A stretch of 64,000 nucleotides of DNA from NCBI RefSeq assembly GCF_003850565.1, contig NZ_CP027706.1, positions 1,426,001-1,490,000 on the forward strand, given 5' to 3'. Of the stretch, positions 33,379-42,907 are shown in pieces. This stretch comes from Pseudomonas sessilinigenes. GTDB lineage: Bacteria > Pseudomonadota > Gammaproteobacteria > Pseudomonadales > Pseudomonadaceae. The notes below the pieces were generated by a model. The model was not told the DNA's origin. It worked only from the letters and a program-made list of their open reading frames with translations, and did not search any database. Position 1 is the first letter of the stretch. Each line of letters begins with the position of its first letter. The translations under genes were made by a program, and so were the position numbers.

Positions 33379-34221
33379 ATGAACGACCAGATGCGCAACT
33401 CCTTCACCTCGGCGGCGCCGCCGATCGTAGCGTCCGCGGCGAAGAGGATTCAGGCATTTGCCGGTGACCCGGACTTCATGACCTCCCTGGCCCGGGGCCT
33501 GGCGGTGATACAGGCGTTTCAGGAGCGCAAGCGGCACCTGACGATTGCCCAGATCAGCCACCGTACGGAGATTCCCCGGGCAGCGGTGCGGCGTTGCCTG
33601 CACACCCTGATCAAGCTTGGCTATGCCACTACCGACGGGCGTACCTACTCGTTGTTGCCCAAGGTCCTGACCCTGGGCCACGCGTATCTGTCGTCCACGC
33701 CCCTGGCCGTGTCCGCGCAGCCTTACCTCGATCGCATGAGCGAGCAACTGCACGAAGCTTGCAACATGGCCACCCTGGAGGGGGATGACATCCTTTATAT
33801 CGCTCGTTCGGCCACCACCCAGCGGCTGATTTCCGTCGACCTTTCGGTGGGCGGGCGGTTGCCAGCCTATTGCACCTCCATGGGTCGGATCCTGCTGGCT
33901 GCGCTGGATGACTCATCGTTGCGTGAGTACCTCGAGCGTGCCGATCTGCAAGCCAAGACCAGTCGTACCCTGCATACCCCAGAGGCCCTGCTCGAGTGTT
34001 TGCACCAGGTTCGCCAGCAGGGTTGGTGCATTGTCGATCAGGAACTGGAGCAAGGGCTGCGTTCTATCGCGGTGCCGGTGTACGACGCTTCGGGGCAGGT
34101 GCTGGCGGCGCTGAATGTCAGCACCCATGCTGCTCGGGTCAGCCATGGCGAACTGGAGCAACGTTTCCTGCCTGGCCTACTCAGCGCTAGTCGTGAGCTC
34201 AGTGCCCAGTTGTTCGCTTAA
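33379..34221 (+). CDS. pcaR: IclR-family activator PcaR of the beta-ketoadipate pathway
   Basis: A 280-residue IclR-type regulator. The winged HTH contains HLTIAQISHRTEIPRAAVRRCLHTLIKLGYA (about residues 55-90) and the effector domain has NMATLEGDDILYIARSA and PAYCTSMGRILLAA. The sequence is close to P. putida PcaR, which activates pca genes in response to beta-ketoadipate and represses its own gene. ATG at 33379 is chosen because the conserved N-terminal APPIVAS segment follows. PcaR boxes precede pcaR itself, pcaK and catI/pcaI. Confidence 0.95.
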   Translation: MNDQMRNSFTSAAPPIVASAAKRIQAFAGDPDFMTSLARGLAVIQAFQERKRHLTIAQISHRTEIPRAAVRRCLHTLIKLGYATTDGRTYSLLPKVLTLGHAYLSSTPLAVSAQPYLDRMSEQLHEACNMATLEGDDILYIARSATTQRLISVDLSVGGRLPAYCTSMGRILLAALDDSSLREYLERADLQAKTSRTLHTPEALLECLHQVRQQGWCIVDQELEQGLRSIAVPVYDASGQVLAALNVSTHAARVSHGELEQRFLPGLLSASRELSAQLFA

Positions 34222-34224
34222 GTC

Positions 34225-34239
34225 GTTCGATAAACGCAC
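34225..34239 (+). promoter_or_regulatory. PcaR box upstream of pcaK
   Basis: GTTCGATAAACGCAC matches the PcaR consensus GTTCGATAATCGCAC at 14 of 15 positions, 97 nt before pcaK. Confidence 0.8.
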
Positions 34240-34325
34240 GAATATGCCGTTGGTGAATTGACGCTGTTTCCCCTGGCTCTTTAATGTCGCTGCAGCGAGA
34301 TGGGTGACCTGTGTTCCAGCCTGGA

Positions 34326-34333
34326 AACAATAA
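34326..34333 (+). promoter_or_regulatory. Crc/Hfq (CA) motif at the pcaK start
   Basis: AACAATAA ends 2 nt before the pcaK ATG, inside the ribosome-binding region, where Hfq/Crc binding would block translation during catabolite repression. Confidence 0.6.
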
Positions 34334-34335
34334 CA

Positions 34336-35682
34336 ATGAACCAGCCGCAATCCGTTGTAGGAAACTGCCTGGATGTGCAGTCCTTTATCAATAACCAGCC
34401 CTTGTCGCTGTATCAGTGGCGCGTGGTGCTGTTGTGTTTCCTGATTGTCTTCCTCGATGGCCTGGACACCGCGGCGATGGGCTTTATCGCCCCGGCGCTG
34501 TCCCTGGACTGGGGGATCGAGCGCGCCAGCCTTGGCCCAGTGATGAGCGCCGCATTGATCGGCATGGTATTTGGAGCCCTGGGCTCCGGCCCGCTGGCTG
34601 ACCGTTTCGGGCGCAAGATGGTCTTGGTAGGCGCGGTGCTGCTATTTGGCATCTTTAGCCTCGCCTCGGCCTATAGCACTAGCGTCGATCAGTTGCTGGT
34701 GCTGCGTTTTCTGACCGGGTTGGGGCTGGGAGCGGGAATGCCCAACGCCACTACGTTGCTTGCCGAGTACACCCCCGAACGCCACAAGTCGTTGTTGGTG
34801 ACCGGCATGTTTTGCGGTTTCAACCTGGGCATGGCCGGTGGCGGATTCATTTCTGCCACATTGATCCCCACCTTCGGTTGGCACAGCTTGCTGCTGGTGG
34901 GTGGCATCTTGCCGATCTTCCTGGCCCTGGTGCTGATGGTGTGGTTGCCGGAGTCGGCGCGTTACCTGGTGGTTCGCCATCATGCTCCCGACAAGGTGCG
35001 CAAGGCCCTGGCACCGATCGCTCCGTCCATGGTCCATCAGGCCGGCAGTTTCAGTGTGCCGGAACTGCAAGCGGTCAAGGCGCGCAATGTCTTGGCCGTG
35101 ATCTTTGGCGCGACCAGCGGCATCGGCACCTTGCTGCTGTGGCTGACTTATTTCATGGGGCTGGTGATTGTCTACCTGCTTACCAGCTGGTTGCCCACCT
35201 TGATGCGCGACAGCGGGGCGAGCATGGAGCAGTCAGCCGTCATCGGCGCCCTGTTCCAGTTGGGGGGCGTGCTCAGCGCGGTGCTGGTGGGGTGGGCGAT
35301 GGATCGCTGTGATCCGCACCGGGTCATTGGAGCCTGCTACCTGCTGGCCGGGGTCCTGGCTTATGCCATCGGCCAGAGCCTGGGCAATATCACATTGCTC
35401 GCCACCCTGGTGCTGATCGCCGGGATGTGCGTCAACGGCGCGCAGTCGGCGATGCCATCCCTGGCCGCACGCTTCTATCCCACCCAGGGCCGGGCCACTG
35501 GAGTCTCGTGGATGCTGGGCATCGGTCGTTTCGGCGCCATCCTCGGAGCCTGGATGGGTGCGACCCTGTTGGGCCTGGGGTGGAGCTTCGAGCAAGTCCT
35601 GACGGCCCTGGTGGTTCCAGCAGTCCTGGCCACTGCCGCGGTCGTGATCAAGGGCCTGGTCAGCCGGGCTGATGCCACCTGA
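34336..35682 (+). CDS. pcaK: 4-hydroxybenzoate transporter PcaK (MFS, AAHS family)
   Basis: A 448-residue MFS carrier for aromatic acids. It has the AAHS signature FLIVFLDGLDTAAMGFIAPAL in helix 1 (quoted in part), loop 2-3 GPLADRFGRK, and GLGLGAGMPNATTLLAEYTP. PcaK imports 4-hydroxybenzoate and takes part in chemotaxis to it in P. putida. ATG at 34336 follows an A-rich leader rather than a strong ribosome site, a feature shared with catabolite-repressed genes. A PcaR box lies upstream. Confidence 0.93.
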   Translation: MNQPQSVVGNCLDVQSFINNQPLSLYQWRVVLLCFLIVFLDGLDTAAMGFIAPALSLDWGIERASLGPVMSAALIGMVFGALGSGPLADRFGRKMVLVGAVLLFGIFSLASAYSTSVDQLLVLRFLTGLGLGAGMPNATTLLAEYTPERHKSLLVTGMFCGFNLGMAGGGFISATLIPTFGWHSLLLVGGILPIFLALVLMVWLPESARYLVVRHHAPDKVRKALAPIAPSMVHQAGSFSVPELQAVKARNVLAVIFGATSGIGTLLLWLTYFMGLVIVYLLTSWLPTLMRDSGASMEQSAVIGALFQLGGVLSAVLVGWAMDRCDPHRVIGACYLLAGVLAYAIGQSLGNITLLATLVLIAGMCVNGAQSAMPSLAARFYPTQGRATGVSWMLGIGRFGAILGAWMGATLLGLGWSFEQVLTALVVPAVLATAAVVIKGLVSRADAT

Positions 35683-35823
35683 AATCCACCGTTGGCGATT
35701 GCAGGTCGCGCCTGGCCGCCGGGGAGGGTCATTGCGAGGGCAAGCGCCTGTCAGAGCCGACAGACCTGTCCAGGACCCGGAATTCCCGCGCTGAAAGAGC
35801 AATCGATAGCTTTGCAAGAATAT

Positions 35824-35838
35824 GTTCGATAATCGAAC
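35824..35838 (+). promoter_or_regulatory. PcaR box upstream of catI/pcaI
   Basis: GTTCGATAATCGAAC is a fully symmetric version of the PcaR site, 113 nt before the CoA-transferase gene. A weaker second copy lies at 35843-35857 with the core CGATTATCG in inverted orientation. Confidence 0.8.
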
Positions 35839-35950
35839 ACTTAGTCGATTATCGGATTGTTCGACGTTTTTGCCCGGCTTAACCTTCAGCCACTGCCAGG
35901 CGCCACGGCGTCTTTTTCCAGTCGCTGGACACCAACCGGGAGATCCATCC

Positions 35951-36811
35951 ATGGCTGCAATCCTCTCGCTACGCGAGGCCGTGAAGCAGTTCATCCACGA
36001 CGGCGATACCGTCGCGCTTGAAGGCTTCACCCACCTGATCCCTACGGCCGCAGGCCATGAAATCATTCGCCAGGGCAAGCAGGACCTGACCCTGGTGCGG
36101 ATGACCCCGGACCTGATCTACGACCAGTTGATCGGTGCCGGCTGTGCTCGCAAGCTGGTGTTTTCCTGGGGGGGCAATCCTGGAGTGGGGTCGCTGCACC
36201 GCCTGCGCGATGCCGTGGAGAAACACTGGCCGCGGCCATTGGAGATCGAAGAACACAGCCATGCCGACCTGGCCAACGCCTATGTCGCCGGTGCTTCGGG
36301 CTTGCCGTTCGCGGTGCTTCGCGCCTATGCCGGCTCCGACCTGCCCAAGGTCAATCCGCTGATCAAGAGCGTGACGTGCCCCTTTACTGGCGAGGTGCTG
36401 GCGGCAGTACCTTCGGTTCGTCCCGATGTCACGGTGATTCATGCCCAGAAGGCCGACCGCAAGGGCAATGTGTTGCTGTGGGGCATCCTCGGGGTACAGA
36501 AGGAAGCAGCCCTGGCGGCCAAGCGCTGCATTGTCACCGTCGAGGAAATCGTCGACGACCTGGCCGCGCCGATGAACGCCTGTGTGCTGCCGACCTGGGC
36601 CTTGAGTGCGGTCTGCCATGTGCCGGGCGGTGCTCATCCGTCCTACGCCCATGGTTACTCCGAGCGTGACAACCGTTTCTATCAGGCCTGGGACCCGATT
36701 GCCCGGGATCGCGAGACGTTCACCGCATGGATCGACCACTACATCCGCGGCACCGCCGATTTCAGTGAATTCCAGGCCAAGCTGGCCGCAGCCCCGGAGG
36801 CCAAGCAATGA
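35951..36811 (+). CDS. catI: 3-oxoadipate CoA-transferase subunit A (CatI/PcaI)
   Basis: A 286-residue alpha subunit that, with the next gene, moves CoA from succinyl-CoA to beta-ketoadipate. It matches the longer CatI-type subunit known from P. knackmussii rather than the ~230-residue PcaI of P. putida. Family segments are VALEGFTHLIPTAAGHE, FSWGGNPGVGSLHR and VIHAQKADRKGNVLLWG. The start ATG at 35951 follows GGGAGA. The stop overlaps catJ by 4 nt. It is the first gene of the catIJ-pcaF unit. Confidence 0.93.
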   Translation: MAAILSLREAVKQFIHDGDTVALEGFTHLIPTAAGHEIIRQGKQDLTLVRMTPDLIYDQLIGAGCARKLVFSWGGNPGVGSLHRLRDAVEKHWPRPLEIEEHSHADLANAYVAGASGLPFAVLRAYAGSDLPKVNPLIKSVTCPFTGEVLAAVPSVRPDVTVIHAQKADRKGNVLLWGILGVQKEAALAAKRCIVTVEEIVDDLAAPMNACVLPTWALSAVCHVPGGAHPSYAHGYSERDNRFYQAWDPIARDRETFTAWIDHYIRGTADFSEFQAKLAAAPEAKQ

Positions 36812-37587
36812 CCTACTCCACGAGTGAGATGATGACTGTCGCTGCGGCCCGGCGGTTGCAGAACGGCTCGGTGTGTTTCGTCGGTATCGGCCTGCCATCC
36901 AAGGCCGCCAACCTGGCGCGCCTGACTTCCTCGCCCGATGTGGTGCTGATCTATGAGTCTGGTCCCATCGGTGCCAAGCCCAGTGTCCTGCCGCTGTCCA
37001 TTGGCGATGGCGAGCTGGCGGAGACCGCCGATACCGTGGTGCCCACCGGTGAGATTTTCCGCTACTGGCTGCAGGGTGGGCGGATCGACGTAGGATTTCT
37101 CGGTGCAGCCCAGGTCGACCGTTTCGGCAACATCAACACCACGGTAGTCGGTGACTACCACCAACCCAAGGTTCGCCTGCCCGGGGCCGGTGGTGCTCCG
37201 GAGATCGCCGGCTCGGCAAAAAGCGTGCTGATCATCCTCAAGCAGTCCGCTCGTTCCTTCGTCGACAAACTGGACTTCGTGACTTCGGTCGGCCACGGCG
37301 AGGGCGGTGATTCACGCAAGCGCCTGGGGCTGCCGGGAGCCGGGCCGGTGGGGATCATCACCGACCTGTGCATCATGGAGCCCGAGGCCGATAGCAACGA
37401 GTTCATCGTCACCTCCCTGCACCCTGGGGTCACTCGCGAGCAGGTAACGGCCGCCACCGGCTGGGCCATTCGTTTCGCCGATGAAGTCGCCGAGACCGCC
37501 GCTCCCACCGCTCGCGAGCTGACGGCCTTGCGTGAGCTGGAGGCGCGCACCGCCCAGGCCCATGGCCAAGCCCCAGGAGAAGCCTGA
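36808..37587 (+). CDS. catJ: 3-oxoadipate CoA-transferase subunit B (CatJ/PcaJ)
   Basis: A 259-residue beta subunit. The active-site glutamate of class I CoA-transferases is expected in [32 protein letters not shown] and the C-terminal HPGVTREQV segment are typical of CatJ. It starts inside the ATGA overlap with catI and ends in a TGATG overlap with pcaF, so all three are translationally coupled. Confidence 0.93.
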   Translation: MTYSTSEMMTVAAARRLQNGSVCFVGIGLPSKAANLARLTSSPDVVLIYESGPIGAKPSVLPLSIGDGELAETADTVVPTGEIFRYWLQGGRIDVGFLGAAQVDRFGNINTTVVGDYHQPKVRLPGAGGAPEIAGSAKSVLIILKQSARSFVDKLDFVTSVGHGEGGDSRKRLGLPGAGPVGIITDLCIMEPEADSNEFIVTSLHPGVTREQVTAATGWAIRFADEVAETAAPTARELTALRELEARTAQAHGQAPGEA

Positions 37588-38789
37588 TGCGCGACGTATT
37601 CATCTGCGATGCCATTCGCACCCCCATCGGCCGCTTTGGCGGTGGTTTGTCGACTGTACGGGCCGATGACCTGGCGGCGCTGCCCATCACGGCACTCATG
37701 GAGCGCAATCCACGAGTGGACTGGAGTGCGCTGGATGAAGTGTTCCTCGGTTGTGCCAACCAGGCTGGCGAGGACAATCGCAACGTGGCGCGCATGGCCC
37801 TGTTGCTCGCCGGCCTGCCCGACAGCGTACCGGGGGTGACCCTGAACCGCCTTTGTGCCTCGGGCATGGACGCCATCGGCACGGCGTTTCGCGCCATTGC
37901 CTGCGGTGAGATGGAGCTGGCCATCGCCGGCGGTGTCGAGTCCATGTCGCGCGCGCCCTTTGTCATGGGCAAGGCCGACAGTGCCTTTTCCCGCAGCATG
38001 CAGCTGGAGGACACCACCATCGGTTGGCGTTTCATCAATCCGCTGCTCAAGGCCCAGTACGGCGTGGATGCCATGCCACAGACCGCCGACAACGTGGCAG
38101 ACGACTATCGGGTCTCCCGGGCAGACCAGGACGCCTTCGCCTTGCGCAGCCAGCAACGCGCCGCTGCCGCTCAGGCCGCTGGCTTCTTCGCCGAGGAAAT
38201 CGTTGCGGTGCGGATCGTCCACAAGAAGGGCGAGACGCTGTTGGCACAGGATGAGCATCCCCGCGCGGATACCAGCCTGGAGGCGCTGGGGCAGCTCAAG
38301 CCGATCAACGGGCCAGGCAAGACCGTCACCGCCGGCAATGCTTCTGGAGTCAACGACGGCGCTGCGGCGCTGATCCTGGCCTCTGCCGAGGCGGTGCACA
38401 AGCATGGCCTGACACCCAGGGCCAGGGTACTGGGCATGGCCAGTGCAGGAGTCGCGCCGCGGGTCATGGGTATCGGTCCGGTACCGGCGGTACGCAAGCT
38501 CACCGAGCGCCTGGGCCTGGCAGTCGATGCCTTCGACGTGATCGAGCTCAACGAGGCGTTCGCCAGCCAGGGCCTGGCGGTATTGCGTGAGTTGGGGCTG
38601 GCCGACGATGCGCCGCAGGTCAATCCCAATGGCGGGGCCATCGCCCTGGGGCATCCCTTGGGCATGAGCGGCGCGCGACTGGTACTGACGGCCCTGCATC
38701 AGCTGGAGAAGACCGGCGGTAAGCGAGGCCTGGCCACCATGTGCGTGGGGGTGGGCCAAGGCCTGGCGTTGGCCATCGAGCGGGTTTGA
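37587..38789 (+). CDS. pcaF: 3-oxoadipyl-CoA thiolase PcaF
   Basis: A 400-residue thiolase that cleaves beta-ketoadipyl-CoA to succinyl-CoA and acetyl-CoA. The nucleophilic cysteine is in [13 protein letters not shown] (C90). The histidine motif is [19 protein letters not shown], and the second cysteine is in MCVGVGQG near the C-terminus. It is the last step of the pathway, coupled to catJ by a one-base overlap. The length equals that of known PcaF. Confidence 0.96.
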   Translation: MRDVFICDAIRTPIGRFGGGLSTVRADDLAALPITALMERNPRVDWSALDEVFLGCANQAGEDNRNVARMALLLAGLPDSVPGVTLNRLCASGMDAIGTAFRAIACGEMELAIAGGVESMSRAPFVMGKADSAFSRSMQLEDTTIGWRFINPLLKAQYGVDAMPQTADNVADDYRVSRADQDAFALRSQQRAAAAQAAGFFAEEIVAVRIVHKKGETLLAQDEHPRADTSLEALGQLKPINGPGKTVTAGNASGVNDGAAALILASAEAVHKHGLTPRARVLGMASAGVAPRVMGIGPVPAVRKLTERLGLAVDAFDVIELNEAFASQGLAVLRELGLADDAPQVNPNGGAIALGHPLGMSGARLVLTALHQLEKTGGKRGLATMCVGVGQGLALAIERV

Positions 38790-38862
38790 TGCGGTGCGCC
38801 AGTGGCCGCCGCAGCGGCTGCTGGCCGCTGTTCACTGATTGCGTGGAACGGGAATGTTGCCA

Positions 38863-38882
38863 AGTGTGTCTAGACTCACACT
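38863..38882. promoter_or_regulatory. Inverted repeat upstream of pcaT
   Basis: AGTGTG and CACACT are separated by 8 nt, ending 21 nt before the pcaT start. A possible operator or leader structure; the regulator is unknown. No PcaR box was found here. Confidence 0.35.
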
Positions 38883-38903
38883 GTCCCCCATGAGTGAAAA
38901 GAC

Positions 38904-40199
38904 ATGACTACAACGACAAGTCACTACACCGGAGAGGAACGCAGCAAAAGGATCTTTGCCATCGTCGGCGCTTCGTCCGGCAACCTGGTGGAATGGTTCG
39001 ACTTCTATGTCTACGCCTTCTGTGCCATTTACTTTGCCCCGGCTTTCTTCCCTTCCGACGACCCTACGGTGCAGTTGCTCAATACCGCCGGGGTATTCGC
39101 CGCCGGGTTCCTGATGCGTCCGATAGGTGGCTGGTTGTTCGGCCGGGTCGCCGATCGCCATGGGCGCAAGAACTCGATGATGATCTCGGTCTTGATGATG
39201 TGCGCCGGTTCCCTGGTCATCGCCTTTTTGCCCACCTACGCCAGTATCGGTGCCTGGGCGCCGTTCCTGCTGCTGATGGCACGCCTGTTCCAGGGGTTGT
39301 CGGTGGGGGGCGAGTACGGCACCACTGCGACCTACATGAGTGAAGTGGCGCTCAAGGGCCAGCGTGGCTTCTTCGCCTCTTTCCAGTACGTGACCCTGAT
39401 TGGTGGGCAATTGCTGGCGGTGCTGGTCCTGGTGATCATCCAGCAATTTCTCGACGAGGCTGAGCTCAAGGCCTGGGGTTGGCGCATTCCGTTCGTGATC
39501 GGCGCCATTGCCGCGTTGATCTCGCTGCTGTTGCGGCGTTCGCTGAAGGAAACCAGCAGCAGGGAAACCCGCGAGGACAAGGAAGCCGGCAGCGTTGCCG
39601 CCTTGTTCAAGCATCATTCGGCGGCGTTCATTACTGTTTTGGGGTACACCGCCGGCGGTTCGCTGATTTTCTATACCTTTACCACCTACATGCAGAAGTA
39701 CCTGGTGAATACCGCCGGCATGCCGGCCAAGACGGCCAGCTATGTAATGACTGGCGCGCTGTTCCTGTACATGTGCATGCAGCCGTTGTTCGGCATGCTG
39801 GCGGACCGGATCGGCCGGCGTAACTCCATGCTCTGGTTCGGTGCTTTGGGCACGTTGTTCACGGTGCCGTTGCTGTTGAGCCTGAAGACCGTCAGCAGCC
39901 CGTTCCTGGCTTTCGTTCTGATCACCCTGGCCCTGGCCATCGTCAGTTTCTACACCTCAATCAGCGGTCTGGTGAAGGCCGAGATGTTTCCGCCACAGGT
40001 GCGGGCGCTGGGGGTAGGGCTGGCTTACGCGGTGGCCAATGCGATCTTCGGCGGCTCGGCGGAATGGGTGGCCCTGAATTTCAAGAACATGGGCATGGAG
40101 AACACCTTCTACTGGTACGTTACGGCGATGATGGCGATCGCCTTCCTGTTCAGTCTGCGATTGCCCAAGCAAGCCGCGTACCTGCACCACGATCTTTGA
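38904..40199 (+). CDS. pcaT: Dicarboxylate/beta-ketoadipate transporter PcaT (MFS, MHS family)
   Basis: A 431-residue metabolite:H+ symporter. MHS-family features are [16 protein letters not shown] in helix 1, [18 protein letters not shown] in loop 2-3, and [19 protein letters not shown]. In P. putida PcaT takes up beta-ketoadipate. Its position between pcaF and pcaBDC matches the PA0228-PA0232 order in P. aeruginosa, as I recall it. pcaB starts 48 nt downstream, so pcaTBDC may be one transcript. Confidence 0.92.
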   Translation: MTTTTSHYTGEERSKRIFAIVGASSGNLVEWFDFYVYAFCAIYFAPAFFPSDDPTVQLLNTAGVFAAGFLMRPIGGWLFGRVADRHGRKNSMMISVLMMCAGSLVIAFLPTYASIGAWAPFLLLMARLFQGLSVGGEYGTTATYMSEVALKGQRGFFASFQYVTLIGGQLLAVLVLVIIQQFLDEAELKAWGWRIPFVIGAIAALISLLLRRSLKETSSRETREDKEAGSVAALFKHHSAAFITVLGYTAGGSLIFYTFTTYMQKYLVNTAGMPAKTASYVMTGALFLYMCMQPLFGMLADRIGRRNSMLWFGALGTLFTVPLLLSLKTVSSPFLAFVLITLALAIVSFYTSISGLVKAEMFPPQVRALGVGLAYAVANAIFGGSAEWVALNFKNMGMENTFYWYVTAMMAIAFLFSLRLPKQAAYLHHDL

Positions 40200-40247
40200 C
40201 TGGCCGACCTGCACCGCTACAGGGAGCAGGTTGCCAAAGGACTGTTT

Positions 40248-41612
40248 ATGACCCCAGCTGCGAGCAACCAACTGTTCGATGCTTATTTCATTGCCCGGGA
40301 AATGCGCGGCGTGTTCTGCGACCAGGGGCGGGTCCAGGGCATGCTCGACTTCGAAGCCGGGCTGGCCCGAGCCGGAGTGCGGGCTGGGCTGGTTCCGGCC
40401 AGTGCGCTAGGGCCTATCGAGGCTGCCTGCCAAGCCGGCCTTTATGATCTTGAGGCCCTGGGCGAGGCCATCGCCACGGCCGGCAATCCGGCCATTCCCC
40501 TGGTCAAGGCCCTGGGCCAGCAGGTGGCTCAGCACAGTATCGAGGCCGAGCGTTATGTGCATCTGGGAGCCACCAGCCAGGACGCGATGGACAGCGGGCT
40601 GGTCCTGCAATTACGCAGTGCCTTGTTCTTGCTGGAGCAGGACCTGCAGCGCCTGGGCGATGTGCTCGCTACCCAGGCCCAGCGCCATGCCCTGACCCCT
40701 CTGGCAGGCCGGACCTGGTTGCAACAGGCCACTCCGGTGACCCTGGGGATGAAGATCGCTGGTTGGCTGGGGGCGCTGACGCGCAGTCGCGAGCGCCTGC
40801 AACAACTCAAGCCGCGCCTTCTGGTGCTGCAGTTTGGCGGCGCCTCCGGCACCCTGGCGGCCTTGGGCGAGCAGGCACTGCCGGTGGCCCGGGCCCTGGC
40901 CGAGGAGTTGCAACTGCGCCTGCCGGAACAGCCCTGGCACACCCAGCGCGACCGCCTGGTGGAGTTCGCCTCGGTGCTGGGCTTGCTGGCCGGTAGCCTG
41001 GGCAAGTTGGGGCGGGACGTCAGCCTGTTGATGCAGACCGAAACTGCGGAAGTATTCGAGCCTGCGGCGGCGGGCAAGGGCGGTTCATCCACCATGCCCC
41101 ATAAGCGCAATCCGGTGGGCTCGGCCGTGCTGATCAGCGCAGCGACCCGGATTCCCGGGTTACTGGCGACCCTGTTCAGTGTCATGCCCCAGGAGCATGA
41201 GCGCAGCCTGGGGTTATGGCATGCGGAATGGGAAACCCTTCCAGAGATCTGCTGCCTGGTTTCTGGCGCCTTGCGCCAGGGCCTGTTGTTGGTGGAAGGC
41301 CTGGAGGTGGATGGACAACGCATGGCTCGCAATCTGGAGCTGACCCAGGGATTGGTATTGGCCGAGGCAGTGAGTATCGCCCTGGCCCAACGGCTGGGGC
41401 GGGAGGCCGCCCATCATCTGCTGGAGCAGTGTTGCAGGCGTGCGGTGGCCGAACAGCGCCATCTGCGTGCGGTATTGGGCGACGATGAAAAGGTCGCCGC
41501 CGAACTGTCGGCGGCGGAACTGGATCGCCTCTTGGACCCGGCGCATTACCTGGGCCAGGCGCAAGCCTGGATCGAGTGCGCCGTGGCTGAACATTTTGCC
41601 TTTAAGGCCTGA
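40248..41612 (+). CDS. pcaB: 3-carboxy-cis,cis-muconate cycloisomerase PcaB
   Basis: A 454-residue fumarase/aspartase-superfamily enzyme that lactonises 3-carboxymuconate to 4-carboxymuconolactone. The superfamily signature GKGGSSTMPHKRNP is intact, and the earlier HLGATSQDAMDSG segment carries the second conserved block. Start ATG at 40248 has AAAGGAC upstream. pcaD begins 11 nt after the stop. Confidence 0.95.
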   Translation: MTPAASNQLFDAYFIAREMRGVFCDQGRVQGMLDFEAGLARAGVRAGLVPASALGPIEAACQAGLYDLEALGEAIATAGNPAIPLVKALGQQVAQHSIEAERYVHLGATSQDAMDSGLVLQLRSALFLLEQDLQRLGDVLATQAQRHALTPLAGRTWLQQATPVTLGMKIAGWLGALTRSRERLQQLKPRLLVLQFGGASGTLAALGEQALPVARALAEELQLRLPEQPWHTQRDRLVEFASVLGLLAGSLGKLGRDVSLLMQTETAEVFEPAAAGKGGSSTMPHKRNPVGSAVLISAATRIPGLLATLFSVMPQEHERSLGLWHAEWETLPEICCLVSGALRQGLLLVEGLEVDGQRMARNLELTQGLVLAEAVSIALAQRLGREAAHHLLEQCCRRAVAEQRHLRAVLGDDEKVAAELSAAELDRLLDPAHYLGQAQAWIECAVAEHFAFKA

Positions 41613-41623
41613 AGGAGAAAGCC

Positions 41624-42412
41624 GTGGGATTCGTGAAACTCGCCGGGGGCGAACTGCACTATCAACTGGAAGGCCCGGCGCAGGCGCCGGTGCTGGTGTT
41701 GTCCAATTCCCTGGGTACCAACCTGCACATGTGGGACAAGCAGATGCCGATCTTCAGCCAGCACTGGCGGGTGCTGCGCATGGATACGCGGGGTCATGGC
41801 CGGTCCCTGGTCACCGATGGGCCCTACAGCATCGAGCAACTGGGGCGCGATGTCCTGGCCTTGCTCGATGCCCTGGATATCCCGCGAGCTCATTTTTGTG
41901 GCCTATCCATGGGTGGGCTGATCGGCCAGTGGCTGGGGATCAACGCCGGTGAACGCCTGGACAAGCTGGTGGTGTGCAACACCGCCGCGAAGATCGCTGA
42001 TCCTACGGTGTGGAACCCGCGGATCGAGACGGTCTTGCGTGACGGCCAGGCTGCGATGGTAGCCCTGCGGGATGCCTCCATCGCTCGCTGGTTCACTGCC
42101 GATTACGCCGAGGCCCATCCGGACCAGGCCAAGCTGATCACCGATATGCTGGCCGCCACCTCGCCCGAGGGCTATGCGGCCAACTGTGCGGCGGTGCGTG
42201 ATGCCGACTTGCGCGAACAACTGGCGGCGATCAAGGTGCCGACCCTGGTGATCGCCGGCAGCGAGGATGCGGTGACTCCACCTGCCGGAGGGCGCTTTAT
42301 CCAGCAGCAGGTAGCGGGTGCCGAGTACGCCGAGTTTCGTGCCGCGCACCTTTCCAATGTCCAGGCTGCCGATGCGTTCAGCGCTCGGGTCGTGGATTTC
42401 CTGCTGGCTTGA
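41624..42412 (+). CDS. pcaD: 3-oxoadipate enol-lactonase PcaD
   Basis: A 262-residue alpha/beta hydrolase. The oxyanion region is SNSLGTNLHMWDKQ, the nucleophile elbow is GLSMGG (Ser95), the acid is expected around VIAGSEDAVTPP, and the histidine in AAHLSNVQ. It hydrolyses beta-ketoadipate enol-lactone to beta-ketoadipate. It uses a GTG start at 41624 with GAAGGAGA 6 nt upstream. Between pcaB and pcaC in one operon. Confidence 0.95.
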   Translation: MGFVKLAGGELHYQLEGPAQAPVLVLSNSLGTNLHMWDKQMPIFSQHWRVLRMDTRGHGRSLVTDGPYSIEQLGRDVLALLDALDIPRAHFCGLSMGGLIGQWLGINAGERLDKLVVCNTAAKIADPTVWNPRIETVLRDGQAAMVALRDASIARWFTADYAEAHPDQAKLITDMLAATSPEGYAANCAAVRDADLREQLAAIKVPTLVIAGSEDAVTPPAGGRFIQQQVAGAEYAEFRAAHLSNVQAADAFSARVVDFLLA

Positions 42413-42433
42413 GATCGATCGAAGGAGCCTTGC

Positions 42434-42832
42434 ATGGATGAGAAACAGCGTTATGCCGAAGGTCTGGAAGTACGGCGTGCGGTCTTGGGCGATGCCCATG
42501 TCGAGCGCAGCCTGGCGGCCCTGACCGAGTTCAATTCGGAGTTCCAGGACATGATTACCCGCCATGCCTGGGGCGACATCTGGACCCGTCCGGGCTTACC
42601 ACGGCATACCCGCAGCCTGGTGACCATCGCCATGCTGATCGGCATGAATCGCAACGAGGAACTCAAGCTGCACCTGCGGGCGGCTGCCAACAATGGTGTG
42701 AGCCGGGGGGAAATCAAGGAGGTGATCATGCAAAGCGCGATCTACTGCGGGATTCCTGCGGCCAACGCCACCTTTCACCTGGCCGAGTCAGTGTGGGACG
42801 AGTTGGGAGTGGAGTCTCGCCGGGCGCCTTAG
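42434..42832 (+). CDS. pcaC: 4-carboxymuconolactone decarboxylase PcaC
   Basis: A 132-residue AhpD-fold enzyme. It shows the CMD family pattern WGDIWTRPGLPRHTRSLVTIAM and ELKLHLRAAANNGVSRGEIKEV. It decarboxylates 4-carboxymuconolactone to the enol-lactone used by PcaD. GAAGGAG precedes the ATG. It is the last gene of the pca operon, with a terminator 29 nt downstream. Confidence 0.96.
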   Translation: MDEKQRYAEGLEVRRAVLGDAHVERSLAALTEFNSEFQDMITRHAWGDIWTRPGLPRHTRSLVTIAMLIGMNRNEELKLHLRAAANNGVSRGEIKEVIMQSAIYCGIPAANATFHLAESVWDELGVESRRAP

Positions 42833-42861
42833 GCGAGGGGGCGTGGCGTTCAGGTACAAAC

Positions 42862-42889
42862 GAAAAACCCACCGTCAGGTGGGTTTTTC
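42862..42889. terminator. Bidirectional terminator between pcaC and ttgC
   Basis: A 12-bp perfect stem (GAAAAACCCACC at 42862-42873, GGTGGGTTTTTC at 42878-42889) with a 4-nt loop; A/T tracts on both sides serve both convergent operons. Confidence 0.92.
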
Positions 42890-42907
42890 ATGCAGCCAGG
42901 TCAGGCT

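Noticed and set aside
37155..38759. 534-codon minus-strand frame opposite catJ/pcaF
   Set aside because: Shadow of two genes with intact catalytic motifs.
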